Translations under genes and position numbers: made by a program | The notes under the pieces: model-generated | The model's database searches: none | Told to the model about the DNA's origin: nothing | What the model saw: only the letters and a program-made list of their open reading frames with translations | Shown: in pieces, positions 44,712 through 56,492 of the stretch | Layout: each line of letters begins with the position of its first letter | Position numbering within the stretch: the stretch's first letter is position 1 | Origin: Doryteuthis pealeii | Taxonomy: Eukaryota; Mollusca; Cephalopoda; Myopsida; Loliginidae | Reading direction: 5' to 3' | DNA length: 64,000 nucleotides | NCBI GenBank assembly: GCA_023376005.1 | Contig: CM042145.1 | Location: 101,075,540 to 101,139,539 of the forward strand

Positions 44712-45096
44712 GACTTTGAAAGTAAAGCAACTTTTATATTTATGTTATATATAAGCCAGCATTAAGCTTCTGGCTGCTGATGAAAATTAACATACAGATA
44801 AAGTGGGAAGTTCATTCTCCCTCTCACACTCTCTGATCTTTCTCTTTATGCTCACAGAGAAACTAACATATATAAGGAGTAGTTAATCAAATATGTAGAG
44901 AAGGGGGAAAGTGACAGGCTGAATGTGGAGTAAGAGATGGGTCATTTTTTGACAATTACAAATTACGACTAATTAGAACCAATTAAAATAGATTTTTTTT
45001 TTCAAACATTAATCAATCCCAGAATATTTTGTGTCATTAAACTGAATAGGAAAAGGCATTTAGGAGACAATCATTGATTTACTCAGCTTTAGTATA

Positions 45097-45102
<6 letters not shown>

Positions 45103-45156
<54 letters not shown>

Positions 45157-45306
45157 TTTACTTGAAGGCACTTACAACGCATGTATTGCATAAAATTCGA
45201 TACTTTTTCTTATAGAAAATGAACTTGACAAGTGTAATCCCAGCAAAGGATGGCTCGATGTGTAGAATACCGTACAGACTGTTTCGACTTTATTAAGTCT
45301 CATCAG

Positions 45307-45397
<91 letters not shown>

Positions 45398-45430
45398 AAA
45401 GAGAAAGAGAAAGAGAAAGAGAGAGAGAGA
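45103..45430. repeat. Two (AT)n tracts and a GAGA tract around a ribozyme-like motif
   Basis: (AT)n at about 45103-45150 and 45318-45395, then (GAAA)n/(GA)n to 45430. Other (AT)n tracts: 10158-10209, 22276-22315, 44559-44590, 61920-61952, 62876-62905. Long A or T runs: 4864-4895, 5631-5660, 27795-27818, 54320-54345. Confidence 0.95.
45272..45307 (-). ncRNA. Hammerhead-ribozyme-like core, stem I lost to a microsatellite
   Basis: On the minus strand: G-CUGAUGA (45307-45300), stem II GACUU-AAUA-AAGUC (perfect 5 bp), GAAA (45285-45282), stem III ACA-GUC-UGU and A at position 17 before CGGUAUUC. Only the first stem I pair (G-C) survives, because a (GA)n microsatellite directly abuts CUGAUGA. The attached sequence down to about 45155 (GAUUACACUUGUCAAG etc. 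on the minus strand) is presumably the rest of the element. Confidence 0.55.
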
Positions 45431-46242
45431 GAATTTGATCATTTATATAGATAAATAACTTGGTCACTTATAGGTACTATAGGGAGGAATATAGAGTGTG
45501 TGTATGTTTATACATGTATATATTTCAAAAATCTTTCTCACCTGCAGTCACTATTTACATAATTGCTATGCTAATATAAGTCTCTTACCTTAATTGATAT
45601 TATTTTGAATTTCATTCATAAAACAAATATACCAATTTATTTCTACTAATACTTCACAGGCTAAATTTAACTTAAAATGGCATTGGTGTCCATTTATTCC
45701 TATTCAAACCATCAGAACACCAGATAAGACATTTTACCTCATTGACCCGATAACTATAATGAAACACGCACAAGTGCCAGGATTTCTAGCATATCTCGGT
45801 AGTTCTGGCATGAGTACAGTCGACAAATAAGAAAGTTTGTTATGATCCATTTGGTAAATACCAAGTAAGTTCAGTTGTCTCCACAAGTTTGTTAAATCTG
45901 AGGTTTATTCTAGCAAAGGTTTACAAACACTAGTCTGGTATAAGGACACATGTGTGGATCACCCATTAAGCATGAAAACGACTATAGTAATAGTTATTTA
46001 CAAAGCTTTATTTAGTCTTGTGCATAGGTTGCTTACAGCGCTTCCTTTCTCTTTTCAATATATCATTTTTTTATTAGTCTATCGAAAAATTAAAAAGGTT
46101 TTTTTCATTGATCTATATATAAATATAGATAAGAGGTTTATTTTAACTTTTTAAATTCCGGGTCACACCAAGTAGCTCTGCAAGTATATAATATATATCT
46201 ATACTAGCAGAGGTACCTGGTGTAGCCAGGGATTTAAAAAGC

Positions 46243-46529
46243 TTAAAAGATATATATATATATATATATATATATATTGATAGATAGACAAACAGATAGA
46301 GAAAGAGAGATAGATAGATAAACAGACAAACAGACAGAGAAAGAGAGATAAACAGACAAACAGACAGAGAAAGAGAGATAGATAGACAAACAGACAGAGA
46401 AAGAGAGATAGATAGACAAACAGACAGAGAAAGAGAGATAGATAGACAAACAGACAGAGAAAGAGAGATAAACAGACAAACAGACAGAGAGAGAGATAAA
46501 CAGACAGACAGACAGAGAAAGAGAGATAA

Positions 46530-46606
<77 letters not shown>

Positions 46607-46629
46607 AACAGATAGAGAGAGAGAGAGAC

Positions 46630-46667
<38 letters not shown>

Positions 46668-46796
46668 CAAACAGACAGAGAGAGAGAGAGATAGAGAGAG
46701 ATAGACAAACAGACAGAGAGAGAGAGAGATAGAGAGAGATAGACAAACAGACAAACAGATAGAGATAGAGAGAGATAGACAAACAGACAAACAGAT

Positions 46797-46841
<45 letters not shown>

Positions 46842-46956
46842 TAGACAACAGACAAACAGATAGAGAGAGAGAGAGAGAGAAAGAGAGATAGACAAACAGA
46901 CAAACAGATAGAGAGAGAAAGAGAGAGAGAGAAAGAGAAAGAGAAAGAGAAGAGAG

Positions 46957-46991
<35 letters not shown>

Positions 46992-46998
46992 CACACAC
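46243..46998 (+). repeat. Complex GATA/GACA/GAGA microsatellite, about 755 bp
   Basis: Starts with (AT)n, then about six near-identical units of about 30 bp (GATAGACAAACAGACAGAGA + AAGAGATA), then (CAGA)n, (GA)n and mixed GATAGACAAACAGA blocks. The three minus-strand ORFs of 265-308 codons are Ser/Leu/Cys low-complexity reading of this repeat, not genes. Confidence 0.95.
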
Positions 46999-46999
46999 A

Positions 47000-49140
47000 C
47001 AAACAGATGTCCTGATGATTTGGTTAATGGCATAACACATAGGTTATTCAATGCTGAATTTTTATTCAACAGAAGAACCCAGCACCAAGTTGGAAGTCAA
47101 CAAAAGAATAATGTTTAAAAATCCACCCCCCTCCTCAAAAGTGGTATCCTCCAAAATGATCAATACTATTCTGTTGAACAACTCTTTACTTTCTAAGTCT
47201 TTTCATCTTTGCATGATATTTACATTTTCTTACATACTACAAACAGTCTCAAATGCTTAAGTTTCATGGGATTCAATTAAATACAAAACAAATTAACAGT
47301 GCACTTAACCTCCAAAAGGAAAAAAAAAGAACATCTAATCAATCATTCTGTACTTAAAAACACTTGGAAATTTATTTCCTATTTTAAAGAAGCAAATTGT
47401 TGAAAGTCAAATAAAAAGGAAAATAATAACTTTTTAAACACTTCTATTTCTAATGATTTTTCCCTTTCAAAAAAAAAAAAAAAATTTTTTTAAATACAAA
47501 AATACAAGTGAATTTACTGCTTTGTGGCCACTATAAAATAAGGCAAAATATGGAGGGCTATAGACAGCGTCCGACTAGGAACCACAAGGTTCCTGGTTCG
47601 ATACCGGCTCTCGCCAACTCAGCATCTGAGTAGCACAGGGATCTGTGCAGTAAAGTAAGGAGCTGATGGTAGGTGTGGCGCTCAACCTCAGATGTTAAAA
47701 AAAAAACAATCTCCTTGGTCTAGTGCTAGTGAAAAGGGGATAGACTCCCTCACTGTCTGGCTGATACCGACTTTAGGCCACCCGATGACTTTACTTATAG
47801 ACAGATTAACTGGTCTGCGATGTTTTCAATGTTGAATATATAATATCTGATTTTAAGGCAATTTTTTTTTTTTTTTTTTTAAACGTCGAATTCAAAAATC
47901 ATACTCATTTTTTCTAATCATATCATATTTTTAAGATAGAAGCTCTTACTTGAAATGTATAGAATAGTATTATAACTACTTATTTGTGACAAGTAGAGTC
48001 CACAGACTTAAATAAGTTATTATTATGTACAACTTGTTATGAAGTATTCAAGTACATCTTAAAAACCAGACCTGACCAAACACAATGAATGGTATTATTG
48101 AATTCAGCATAAAATGGCGATCATATATCACTTGGTAAACCTTTGACCTTTGGAAAAAATTTTTTTTAAAACAGGCCAGTGTTATCAATTGTATGGAAAT
48201 CTGTTCTCTCTAAGAAGATAAAGTGAGAATTCTACATGGAGATACATTAGCACCATTTATATTTATAATATGCCTAGACTATATGCTATGAATGTCATTA
48301 GATCAGTAATATTCGCAGAGTTCTGTCCCGGCCTCTTGGCTCAAAAACTGCTAGCTGGTGACTGCTGAAATAAAACACCAGCTACAATTGAAGTCTGTAG
48401 CCAAAGCGGTGTCACTTGAAAAAAAAAAAAAAAACTTAGGGTGTTTTTCCTGAAAACCCAACCCCAACCCTAGACCCCACCCCCTAGTTAAAATTAACAG
48501 ATTTATTACAAAATGTGTGGGTTCTGTTTTTTCTGGGTCACCCGGTATACAGGGTGACCCAGAAAAAACAGCTATGGGTAAATAATAGGGCAGACTGGGT
48601 TCTTTAGCCTTAGTTAGACAAGATAAACTTAATTCAAATCAGCTGCACTCTGCTAAAAAAGTTGAACTTGTGTCACATCCTGCCCACGGTGGAGAGGTTA
48701 GATAAATACATACATATATTACCCGTACAAAAAAGCAGCTTCCTTAGTTTTATGTTTCATTATAAAGGTTTTAAAATCTCATTAAGTTAAATTATCTACA
48801 ATTTGATAAAAATCAAAACATTATTGATTTTTTTTTTTATGAAGAGTAATTTCTTTGTGATTGCTAAAAACTTGGCATTACGTCAATGTCATAAGATCGA
48901 ATTCTTCATCTCTGATCACATTAACACACCGAGAAAATTCAATACACATTATCTGAAAGGGAAGTGCTATATTTAATATTTTATACCAGTGCATCTAATT
49001 TGGAAACCTAATTTTGTCTAGCGTCATTGAACAACACTATATACTGAACATATCTTATCTCTTATGCAAGAATAGCTTGTTTCTATTTAAACCACTGTAC
49101 TCTATTATTTGCCTGTATTCTTTTTAGAGGAGACTTGATA
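47000..49140. other. Intronic sequence with scattered repeats, no gene
   Basis: Besides SINE-A (47563-47797), a 60-bp RT scrap (48183-48236) and a SINE-B fragment (48563-48690), there is an 18-bp perfect palindrome (TTTTTTCTGGGTCACCC facing GGGTGACCCAGAAAAAA, 48527-48570). The block 47820-48180 resembles 35360-35700 (TCATACTCATTTT, AAATGTATAGAA..AGTATTATA, GACC.AAACACAATGAATGG), an old dispersed repeat. Confidence 0.55.
47563..47797 (+). mobile_element. SINE-A, lacking its first about 25 bp
   Basis: Plus-sense from AGCGTCCGACTAGGAACC to GGCCACCCGATGACTTTACTT. The A box is missing or mutated. Confidence 0.88.
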
Positions 49141-49149
49141 AGAATAATT

Positions 49150-49260
49150 TTGATGTTCCAGACTATTGTCCTCATCTTTATTGTGGTATGTATAAACACG
49201 TTTCGGCCACTGTATCCTCCGGCCTTCATCAGGTACTACCTGTGTATCCGACCATAGTAA
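49150..49260 (-). repeat. Relic with CTGATGAAGGCC...GGCCGAAACG motif
   Basis: Minus strand: GGTAGTACCTGATGAAGGCC, 12-base loop, GGCCGAAACGTG, then CAATAAAGATGAGGACAATAG. Relatives: 35705-35790 (minus), 51660-51735 (minus), 21745-21835 (plus) and inside 29446-29750 (plus). The family has AATAAA close to the end and looks like the 3' part of a retroelement. The hammerhead resemblance is partial. Confidence 0.55.
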
Positions 49261-49714
49261 TGTTGTACACTGGATCATACAATATTCGGTATACTAGTAC
49301 ATTCAAACTACATGTGTGCCAGACATATAGTAACTCGCAACAGAGTGCTAAAACCTTGAGGTAGACGGTCCGCTTAATTGTTCCGTAATCCTTGCAGTCT
49401 CAGTAATCACTCTGATGTTCTCAGACAGCCATGTATAAATAGTCCTGGACCAGCGCATTCACTCTCTACGGTAGGTACGCCAAGCTAGTCCACAACACCC
49501 AAACTGTTTGACCAACAGTCTAACTATTAAAAATGATTTCCCAGGTAAGTATATGCTGCTGTCGAAGTATCTTTAACTAACACAACAGAATAGTAGGTGT
49601 AGGTTATGTAGTGACAGATGAAATTGTTAATGACACAATAAGCAAATTGACATAAAAGGAATACATGACTAGGCACAGGTGAGTGGGGAAGGTGATCCCT
49701 TGGGAATTGTGCAA

Positions 49715-50680
49715 GAGATTAAAATTTGACCAAAAATATGCACAAAGCAGAATCTGTCCTAGAAAATGTGACCCATAAAATTCTCTGTGATTTTGGGATA
49801 CAAACAGATCACCCAATCCCAACCAGAAGACCATACCTAGTATTAATTAAGAAAAGAAGTTGTTATCTAGTGGTTTTTGCTGTTCCAGTGGACCATAGAG
49901 TGAAAATAAAAGAAAGCAAAAAGATAAACAAATACTTGAATTTGGCCTAAGAGCTGAAAAATCTGAGGACCATAAAAGTGACCGATACTAATTGTAATTG
50001 TTGCTCTTGAAACGGTCCCCAAAGAGACTTTAGGAACTGGAGATCAGAGAAAGAGTCAAGACCATCCAAACTACAGGACTGTTAAAATTAACTAAAGTAC
50101 TTAGTGCAAACTGAATACTGTTGGATAAGGAAGGATGAACTCTAAGCTACATTCTCCTATGGACTCCTACACATGGATAAACCAGTGTTGGGGTCTGGCC
50201 AATAAAAACTTACATTAACCAGCTCAATGTCGACACTGGATGCTGTTTAGAGGACCTACCAAAAGGGATAACCGATAGGGATGGATGGGAAGGGGAATCT
50301 GTGCTGTCAGATTATTTGATAAATAAGATGCAAGTTGACATCAAAATTACTGGCTGCTGGAGTCGGTCTTCCAGCACCTATATGCTAAAAAGGGTTGGTA
50401 GCTATAGGAGCGATTTCAAGAGAGTGAAAATAAAGGAAAACAAAGCCAAATACTTAGATCTTGCCAGAGAGTGAAAAGGCTTTGTAACATGAAGGTGACG
50501 ATACCAATTGTAGTTTGGTGCCCTTGGAATGGTCTCCAAAGATCTGGAAAATACACTAGGGGAACTGAAGATTAGAAAAGGAATGAAGACTATTCAGACT
50601 ACAACATTGTTAAGATCAGCTAAAATACTTAGGAGGAGACTGTCACTCAGACTTCAGTTAAAACTGGTGTGAAAAACTGA
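49715..50680 (+). pseudogene. Mosaic of non-LTR retrotransposon C-terminal fragments
   Basis: Three blocks in order. (a) 49726-50110 encodes HKAESVLENVTHKILCDFGI, VPVDHRVKIKESKKINKYLN and RELKNLR. (b) About 50115-50385 encodes RKDEL, LLWTPTHG and TYINQLNVDTGCCLEDLP, ITDRDGW. (c) 50400-50680 encodes VKIKENKAKYLDLARE, FGALGMVSKDLE, KTIQTTTLLRSAKILRR. Blocks a and c belong to one family and b to the family of the 16.4-kb relic. All have stops and frameshifts. Element b appears to separate two copies of a. Confidence 0.75.
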
Positions 50681-50689
50681 GTAAAAATA

Positions 50690-51586
50690 ATAAGATTGTG
50701 GGTTTGTCTGTGTGTAACCGAAACTATATATTACTATACAAGTCACAATTCCCTTTGTTATTTACATCACATTCTCCATGATTTTATTTATTTAAACCTC
50801 AATTATTAATAAAATTGTGTTACATCATTAAGACTGTTGACCATATCTACATGATATTTTCCACGTACCCCACTTGTACGGTCAGGCACAAGGCCCTATT
50901 TATGTGGGACCACCACAAGCCAGGACTCATGGGGTGGCGGGTGAAAAATTGCGTCGATCCGTCGGCATTCCCTCAAGGGGGGCGCCTCAGGCGCTGGGCA
51001 ATAAACCCAGCCCTGCCCTTAAATCAAGGGGGCAGGTGTTGCCTGGGGGGATGGCCCCCTGGATCGACGCCGTTAATTATATCAATGGTCCAGAAGCCGA
51101 AGCCACTGTTAACCATATCTACATACTAATAACATGCAATTGTATTTATATATACAACAAAATAGTGGATTACAGTGTAAATGGGAAGGCTAATTTGCAT
51201 ATTGATCTTAAAAATTTGATTTTAATAAATATATGCTTAGTATTATTGATTTCTAATTGTTTGGTTTTATCTTATTGAATATGAGCAAATATCTCGGGGA
51301 TAAATCTTAAAAGAAATCCATTAACAAGAAATAACTAATATCATTCTTTACTTCCTATTTTAACTAAATAGTTAAATTAGGAAAATTTACCAATGAAAGA
51401 CGGGAGTAATGGAAAATGATGGAAGAGTTAGTTTCAAAGTTGTTCTATTTTTCAATCATACCTCCTCTGTTTCAAATCTTTTTATCTGCATTCTTATTCA
51501 GTTTCATTAGCCTTTCTAATTTAATATGATATATTATTATATTACAACTTAAATACTTGCACCCGGAGGGTGCATATATTTGCTAG
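50690..51586 (+). mobile_element. Non-autonomous Helitron carrying a GC-rich insertion
   Basis: The 5' end is eroded (begins near GATTGTGGGTTTGTCTG). The 3' end is intact, with hairpin CACCCGGAGGGTG and CTAG at 51583-51586. Removing the 252-bp insert (50853-51104) restores collinearity with the other copies. Confidence 0.85.
50853..51104. mobile_element. 252-bp GC-rich insertion in a Helitron
   Basis: Flanked by the 20-bp duplication ACTGTTRACCATATCTACAT (50833-50852, 51105-51124; one mismatch). Far richer in G+C and CpG than its surroundings, with inverted GCGTCGATCC/GGATCGACGC (about 110 bp apart). Both strands are open over most of it (for example GFWTIDIINGVDPGGHPP on minus), but I recognise no domain. 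Confidence 0.8.
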
Positions 51587-51589
51587 AAA

Positions 51590-53985
51590 TAATAATGGCT
51601 GATTCAGTTTTATATTTTTCACAGAACAATATTAATTTCATTTTTATGTGTATTTATGAGGTGGGGCTTAATATGAATAATTATGATATTTCAGATTGTT
51701 GTCCTTATCTTTATTGTGTATAAACACAATGTTCAGATAAGATGGTTAGGTAAGTGATAACATTCTTTACGATATCTTGAAATTTCAGTTTTTAAAATAA
51801 GTAACTTCTTCCATTTTATTTTTCTATATCTAATCACAATTTTGTCAATAAGTCTGGTGGTATTTATGCTGCTTGGATCCCCCTTGAGTGAGCAGTAACG
51901 ATTAAGCTCCAAAACTGCATTTGAATCCATGGGGAATCGTCTGAAGATTACTTATTTTAAGGTAATTAAAATAATAAATGAAATAAAAAAAAAAAAAATA
52001 AAAAAAAACATACCTAAAACAGAGCTTCATGAGATAATATAAAAATATATTTCGTAAATCTCTTTTCTTTTACATGGATTACCGTAATTATTTGTGCATA
52101 ACACACTACTAAAATTTGGCTATGAAATACTGAAAAAAAAAAAAAATAAATAAATAAAAAATAAAAGAGAACCCCACCCAAAAAATCTAAAAAAAGTAAA
52201 AATTTCTTGTATTTGACGTTTTAGAATTTGTAGCAGCTAAATTGAATATATGTTTGACTTTTTATCCGGTTTTGTATAGGCTAAAAATAAAAATGTATAC
52301 ACATTACTTATGTTTTAAAACAAAACATTCACAGTGTTTTGAGCAAACACAGAGAGACAGGTTTACATAAAAATGCAACAAGCTTATGGTAAAATTAAAC
52401 TTAAACTAAGAGAAACAAAATTATAAACAAACACACATTCCAGTGGCTATTTCTCTGTTGCAGCATAAAAAACAGAAGTGTTTGTTACACATTAGTCAGT
52501 TTGGATCAGAGATACAACTTATATTCAGTCATACCTTACTGAATATGGTGATACACATAGCTGAATGAAAAGTTAATATTTAGGTTTTATGTATGATATG
52601 CATGCTTAGGTTTTTGGCTTTAAAATGTGGGGGGAGAAAAATTGCATTTTATACACAAATAATTATGGTATCTTTTATAATAATTTGGCATTTACGTACA
52701 TGGTGATTGAATAGAACTCCCTTTTTTAAAATAGTTATAATTTTTTTATATGCAGGTTGTCGCTGCTGCCAACAGGAGTGCAGCATTTACCATTATTTTG
52801 GTTTGTAAACAGGTTTGTCTTATGCCCCTTCCTTCCCCTATCCTGTGAGTACCTAGTGACCTTATCACCTTTTTAAAATTTAGAGAAAATAGTTTGTTAG
52901 TTTAAAATCCCCTAAAAGTAAGTGTAAATGCATTTTTGGAGATAGGTGGAAGATTGTTTGCCTTGTGTAGCTATTTGTAATAGAACACTGCAGTGGACAG
53001 TGAAAACAAAAGGTTTTAAGAGTGAAAATGAAAGTTTTTGTAGGGCTCAGGTTCGGTGTAGGAATTTGGTCTTAAGTAGAGTGATTCGGAACCAGCAAGA
53101 AGCGGTCTTTCCAAATCTAGCGACGTTGGGTATCAGTCACAAATTTCTCTTGGCTTCCAATAAAATACTGGATTTTTGGGTGGTCATTTGTCACCGCATT
53201 CTTAGTAAGAGTTACTAAGAAATAGTCACTCGAATCCGACTAATAAGGTGCTAACATGGTAAACTGTTTTCCATTCTTCTTAAAACTGTATTTGTTCTGT
53301 ATAGTTTAAACAAGTGTTATTTTCTTGTTAAATTATAAATAATCTTTAAACAGTAAATTATTTCCTCGCCCTTAGTTTAACACAGTTTGTGCCTTTTAAG
53401 GCAAATAAGTTAAATAACCCAAAACCCCCTTTTGTATGATCTTTTACTTTGTAAGTCATAGATAAGCTTAAAGGTTTTAGGTTTTAGAATTTTGGTGATT
53501 ACGAGGCGTAAACCTTTCCTGTTGACTCTATAATAGCCCTTTTTTATGTGAATTTGTTTTCTCTTATTGTATTGCAAATTCATCATCCTTTTTTGTATAT
53601 TTTGTAACTTATACTAAGTCTTTTGTCTTAATTTCAGTTTTCATGGCTGCACTGTGTGAAAATAAAACTTATGAAAACACTATCTGTAGTCTGTATGGTC
53701 TTATGCACAATTATGCAAATGAATGAAAGCAAAATGCAAGAGTAGGAAAGCCATTTGTGAGCGTAATAGTCAGGTGGATGCGATACAGTTACTTTTTCTC
53801 AATTCTTTAATGTATGTTCCTTAATATATGGCAATTAGATCTGTTTTGTTTTTCTTTTCAGATTATTTTGTTTCAAAATTCAAAGCCCTATAAAGATGTC
53901 TGGAAATTTAATTCAATTCTAACTTCCAAGCAGCCTGAGAGGCAAATGCTGTTGCCCATATAGAATTTTAAATAAAACTCCATGT
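51590..53985. other. Unassigned; possible relic of a transcribed sequence
   Basis: 51660-51735 holds a retroelement 3'-end relic. 51960-52200 has A runs. 52730-53700 is less repetitive: a 90-codon plus ORF (52946-53218), then AATAAAACTTATGAAAAC at 53661, reminiscent of a 3' UTR. No domain recognised, and this strand is opposite to the transporter. Confidence 0.35.
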
Positions 53986-53989
53986 GTGT

Positions 53990-54590
53990 GTAATGATTCA
54001 GAAATAAATAAGATTTTTTAAATATGGGAGTTTTTTGTTTTTTTTTACAATCATCCTTTAGATATATAATAAAAAAAATGTTATTTAACTCCAAAGATTG
54101 CAAGATAAGTAAACTGAAATAAATAGAAGGAATTTTTGACATTTCTTTAGTCTTGTCAAGTCTGTGATTCTTAGTCAGCATAGACAGCTCATTTTGAAGA
54201 ATTTACTAAGCTTTTTTTCTGGCTGATAAACAGTAAGAGGATAGCAATATTACATTGTACAAATCTTCCAGCTGGGGTAGCCTGACTGCTGGGCTTGATT
54301 TAAAAAAAGAAAAAGAAAAAAAAAAAAAAAAAAAAAAGAAAAAAAATTAAAAATCCTGATTTTGACTTCACATATTCATTTTTTGTAAAAGTAATGATTC
54401 AGAAATAAACTATAAGATTTTTAAAATAGGAGTTTTTTTTGTTTTTTTTAAAGTCTTGTCAAGTCTGTGATTCTTAAACAATAAGAGGATAGCATTATAT
54501 TATGTACAAATCTTCCAGCTGGGGTAGCCTGACTGCTGGGCTTGATTAAAAAAAAAAAAGATAAACATTCAAAATCCCGATTTTGACTTC
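53990..54590 (+). repeat. Diverged tandem duplication
   Basis: TGATTCAGAAATAAA...GGGAGTTTTTT, GTCTTGTCAAGTCTGTGATTC and CTTCCAGCTGGGGTAGCCTG occur at 53992/54395, 54151/54453 and 54267/54511. The second copy lacks about 190 bp. Long A runs follow each copy. Confidence 0.8.
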
Positions 54591-55000
54591 TCAACAACTG
54601 GCACTGGCGTTAAATATACAACTATCTCCGCAAGCTCCCCATCTCCGCAAGCTCCCATGTATATGGTTTTATCTCATTTTGTAACTCTTAATTACAGGGT
54701 GGGAGGTGGAGGAAGAAGATATTGAGAAAATAAAGAGTAGGAGTTTTAGGTATGTGGGAAGGGGTGGTTGTAACAATGCACATCTGTTATTGATGTATGT
54801 AGCCATACATTAGATGATAACATTGTTGTCTGGACATACTTAAGAAGAGTTAAGTATCGATTGTTGTTGTTCTAAAAGCAGCAGTTTTATTTGAGAACAA
54901 CTTGAAGCTGAGATAATGAATTCTAACCGAGAAAAAGTGGTTGAACAGATATTTCAACAAAAAAAGTCTGCAAGTTGTCTGGAAGCTACTAATAATTCCA
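54590..55000. other. No feature recognised
   Basis: A 15-bp direct repeat (ATCTCCGCAAGCTCCC, 54624 and 54641) and otherwise unique sequence. Confidence 0.4.
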
Positions 55001-55800
55001 GTTAGTTGGATTTTATGGCATGTCAACCCTTGTTGGGTTATTTTGTGCTGAAGACATTTTGTTTAATTCGTTCTTGATGGTTATTAAAAAAAAAAAATTT
55101 TTTTTGTTTAAACAATTTTTTTCTTCTATCTAACCCATAGATGGGACCCTAACAGGTACTGGGAGTAATGGAGATGAAGGGGTACTCTACACTCCCCAGA
55201 GCTCCAAAATTAGAACTCCACCATTAGATGCAGTTTAACATCATACTCAGGACACCCAGTTAGCACAAGTCAGAAATACAAGTTCAACAGTCCAACCTTA
55301 CTGGTTCCAGATTAGTTGTTTCACCAAATTATCAGATTGATTGATTGATTGATTTTAATGGCATGTCAACCCATCTGGGGTTATCTTATGCCTAGACCTT
55401 AGGGAATTGCATTTATTGTAAGTTCACTTTTACAATTTTTTGTGTGTATTGGTTTCTTTGTACACAGTTCTATTGAATACAAATAATTTTTACACCCTGT
55501 CAGTTGGGGCTGTAGAATAGGCCAATTGCCCCTCTGCAGAGGTGTAAGATGCCCCTACCCCTTGTTGGCTGTGAATGACAACTTGTGATGCCTAAGGACA
55601 GGATTGTGGTAGCTGAGCAGTCTGTAACCCAGGTACTAATTGGTCTCTTCACATGCCTCTTAGGCTCTTATTTGGGCAGTTCAGAAAGGCTCCATCTGAT
55701 CAATTGCCTGGTCATGTCAAGCCCTAGCACCTATGTTTTTCCAAACGGTATTCTTCAAATTGCTCTTATGGAAAACACCCAACTCTTTATCATAGGAGTT
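55001..55800. mobile_element. R1 cluster in both orientations
   Basis: Three fragments: a minus-sense R1 3' end (55001-55258); a minus-sense terminal fragment with a (GATT)n tail and the stem-loop GGCATGTCAACCC-ATCTG-GGGTTATC (55328-55420); and a plus-sense body fragment (55493-55800, from CCTGTCAGTTGGGGCTG to TTTATCATAGGAGTTGG). A SINE-B copy starts immediately after it. ORFs here are accidental. Confidence 0.75.
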
Positions 55801-55802
55801 GG

Positions 55803-56090
55803 AGGCGCGCGGTCTAATGATTAGAGTCGTAGGAAATGGACTTGTCAACCAGAGTTCAAATCCTGGATGAAGCTACAGTTCACATAGCACTAATACCCTT
55901 AGGAGTGGTATGAATCCAACTACTCTCTCTCCAGCTATGGTTAAATAGTAGGGCAGACTGGGCTCTTTAACTTTAGTTAGGCAACCATTTTATGAGAAAG
56001 AAAACTCTGAATTCAAACCTGTTAATCACCGCTTGGGGTGGTCACTAGTAGAATAGGCTCAGCCCTAATTAGTGATCTATTTCACTATGA
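55803..56090 (+). mobile_element. SINE-B, near full length
   Basis: Head GCGCGCGGTCTAATGATTAG with B box AGAGTTCAAATCCTGG, then ATCCAACTACTCTCTCTCC, GGGCAGACTGGGCTC, GTTAGGCAACCA and a 3' part CGCTTGGGGTGGTCAC. Partial copies occur at 14028-14150, 42448-42495 and 48563-48690. Confidence 0.75.
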
Positions 56091-56299
56091 GTGATAGAAG
56101 GCAGTAGCTGAGTTTTAACCACCAGTTTATTTATACATTCAAAGTTGTTTCTGATAATTTATTGATACACATGAAGTTAATGAAAAAAATCAAACATAAA
56201 AATTATTTCTACCAATTTATTTATACATATGAAGTAAAACAAATCACCAACCAACAAATAATTTTTAAACATTTGACATTTACATGTGACCGTCAGATA

Positions 56300-56472
56300 C
56301 TAGCACTTCAGGTCAGAGTGAAACTGCCCAGATGTTTAAAATTGGAGGTTCACCATCAGATGCTATTTACTCAGGACACACATACTTTTTTTTTTTTTTT
56401 TTGGAGGGGGGGGCATCTTACCGCTCTGAAGAGAATACAGCCAGTTTATTCTAAGCCCCACTGACAGGGCTA
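56300..56472 (-). mobile_element. R1 fragment
   Basis: Contains TTCACCATCAGATGC, ACTCAGGACAC, a poly-T run followed by GGAGGGGGGG, and the R1 5' end CTAAGCCCCACTGACAGGGC. Internal sequence is deleted and the tail is missing. Confidence 0.65.
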
Positions 56473-56492
56473 CCAAATTATCAGAGACTAAC

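Noticed and set aside
45560..45640. Candidate transporter exon with donor-like sequence at 45590 (minus)
   Set aside because: The translation has stops and no SLC7 motif.
46143..47069. Minus-strand ORFs of 265-308 codons rich in Ser/Leu/Cys
   Set aside because: All three frames are open because the DNA is a GATA/GACA/GA repeat lacking stops; no domain and no splice context.
49533..49550. Possible first coding exon (ATGATTTCCCAG|gtaagt) below a TATAAATAG box at 49430
   Set aside because: Only four codons and on the opposite strand to the transporter; the region is a retroelement graveyard. No further exon found.
50815..51278. Overlapping plus ORFs of 104 and 134 codons as genes
   Set aside because: They run from Helitron into the 252-bp insert and back, so composition not coding explains their length.
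52946..53218. 90-codon ORF followed by AATAAA as an intronless gene
   Set aside because: No recognisable domain or start context; kept only as an unassigned segment.
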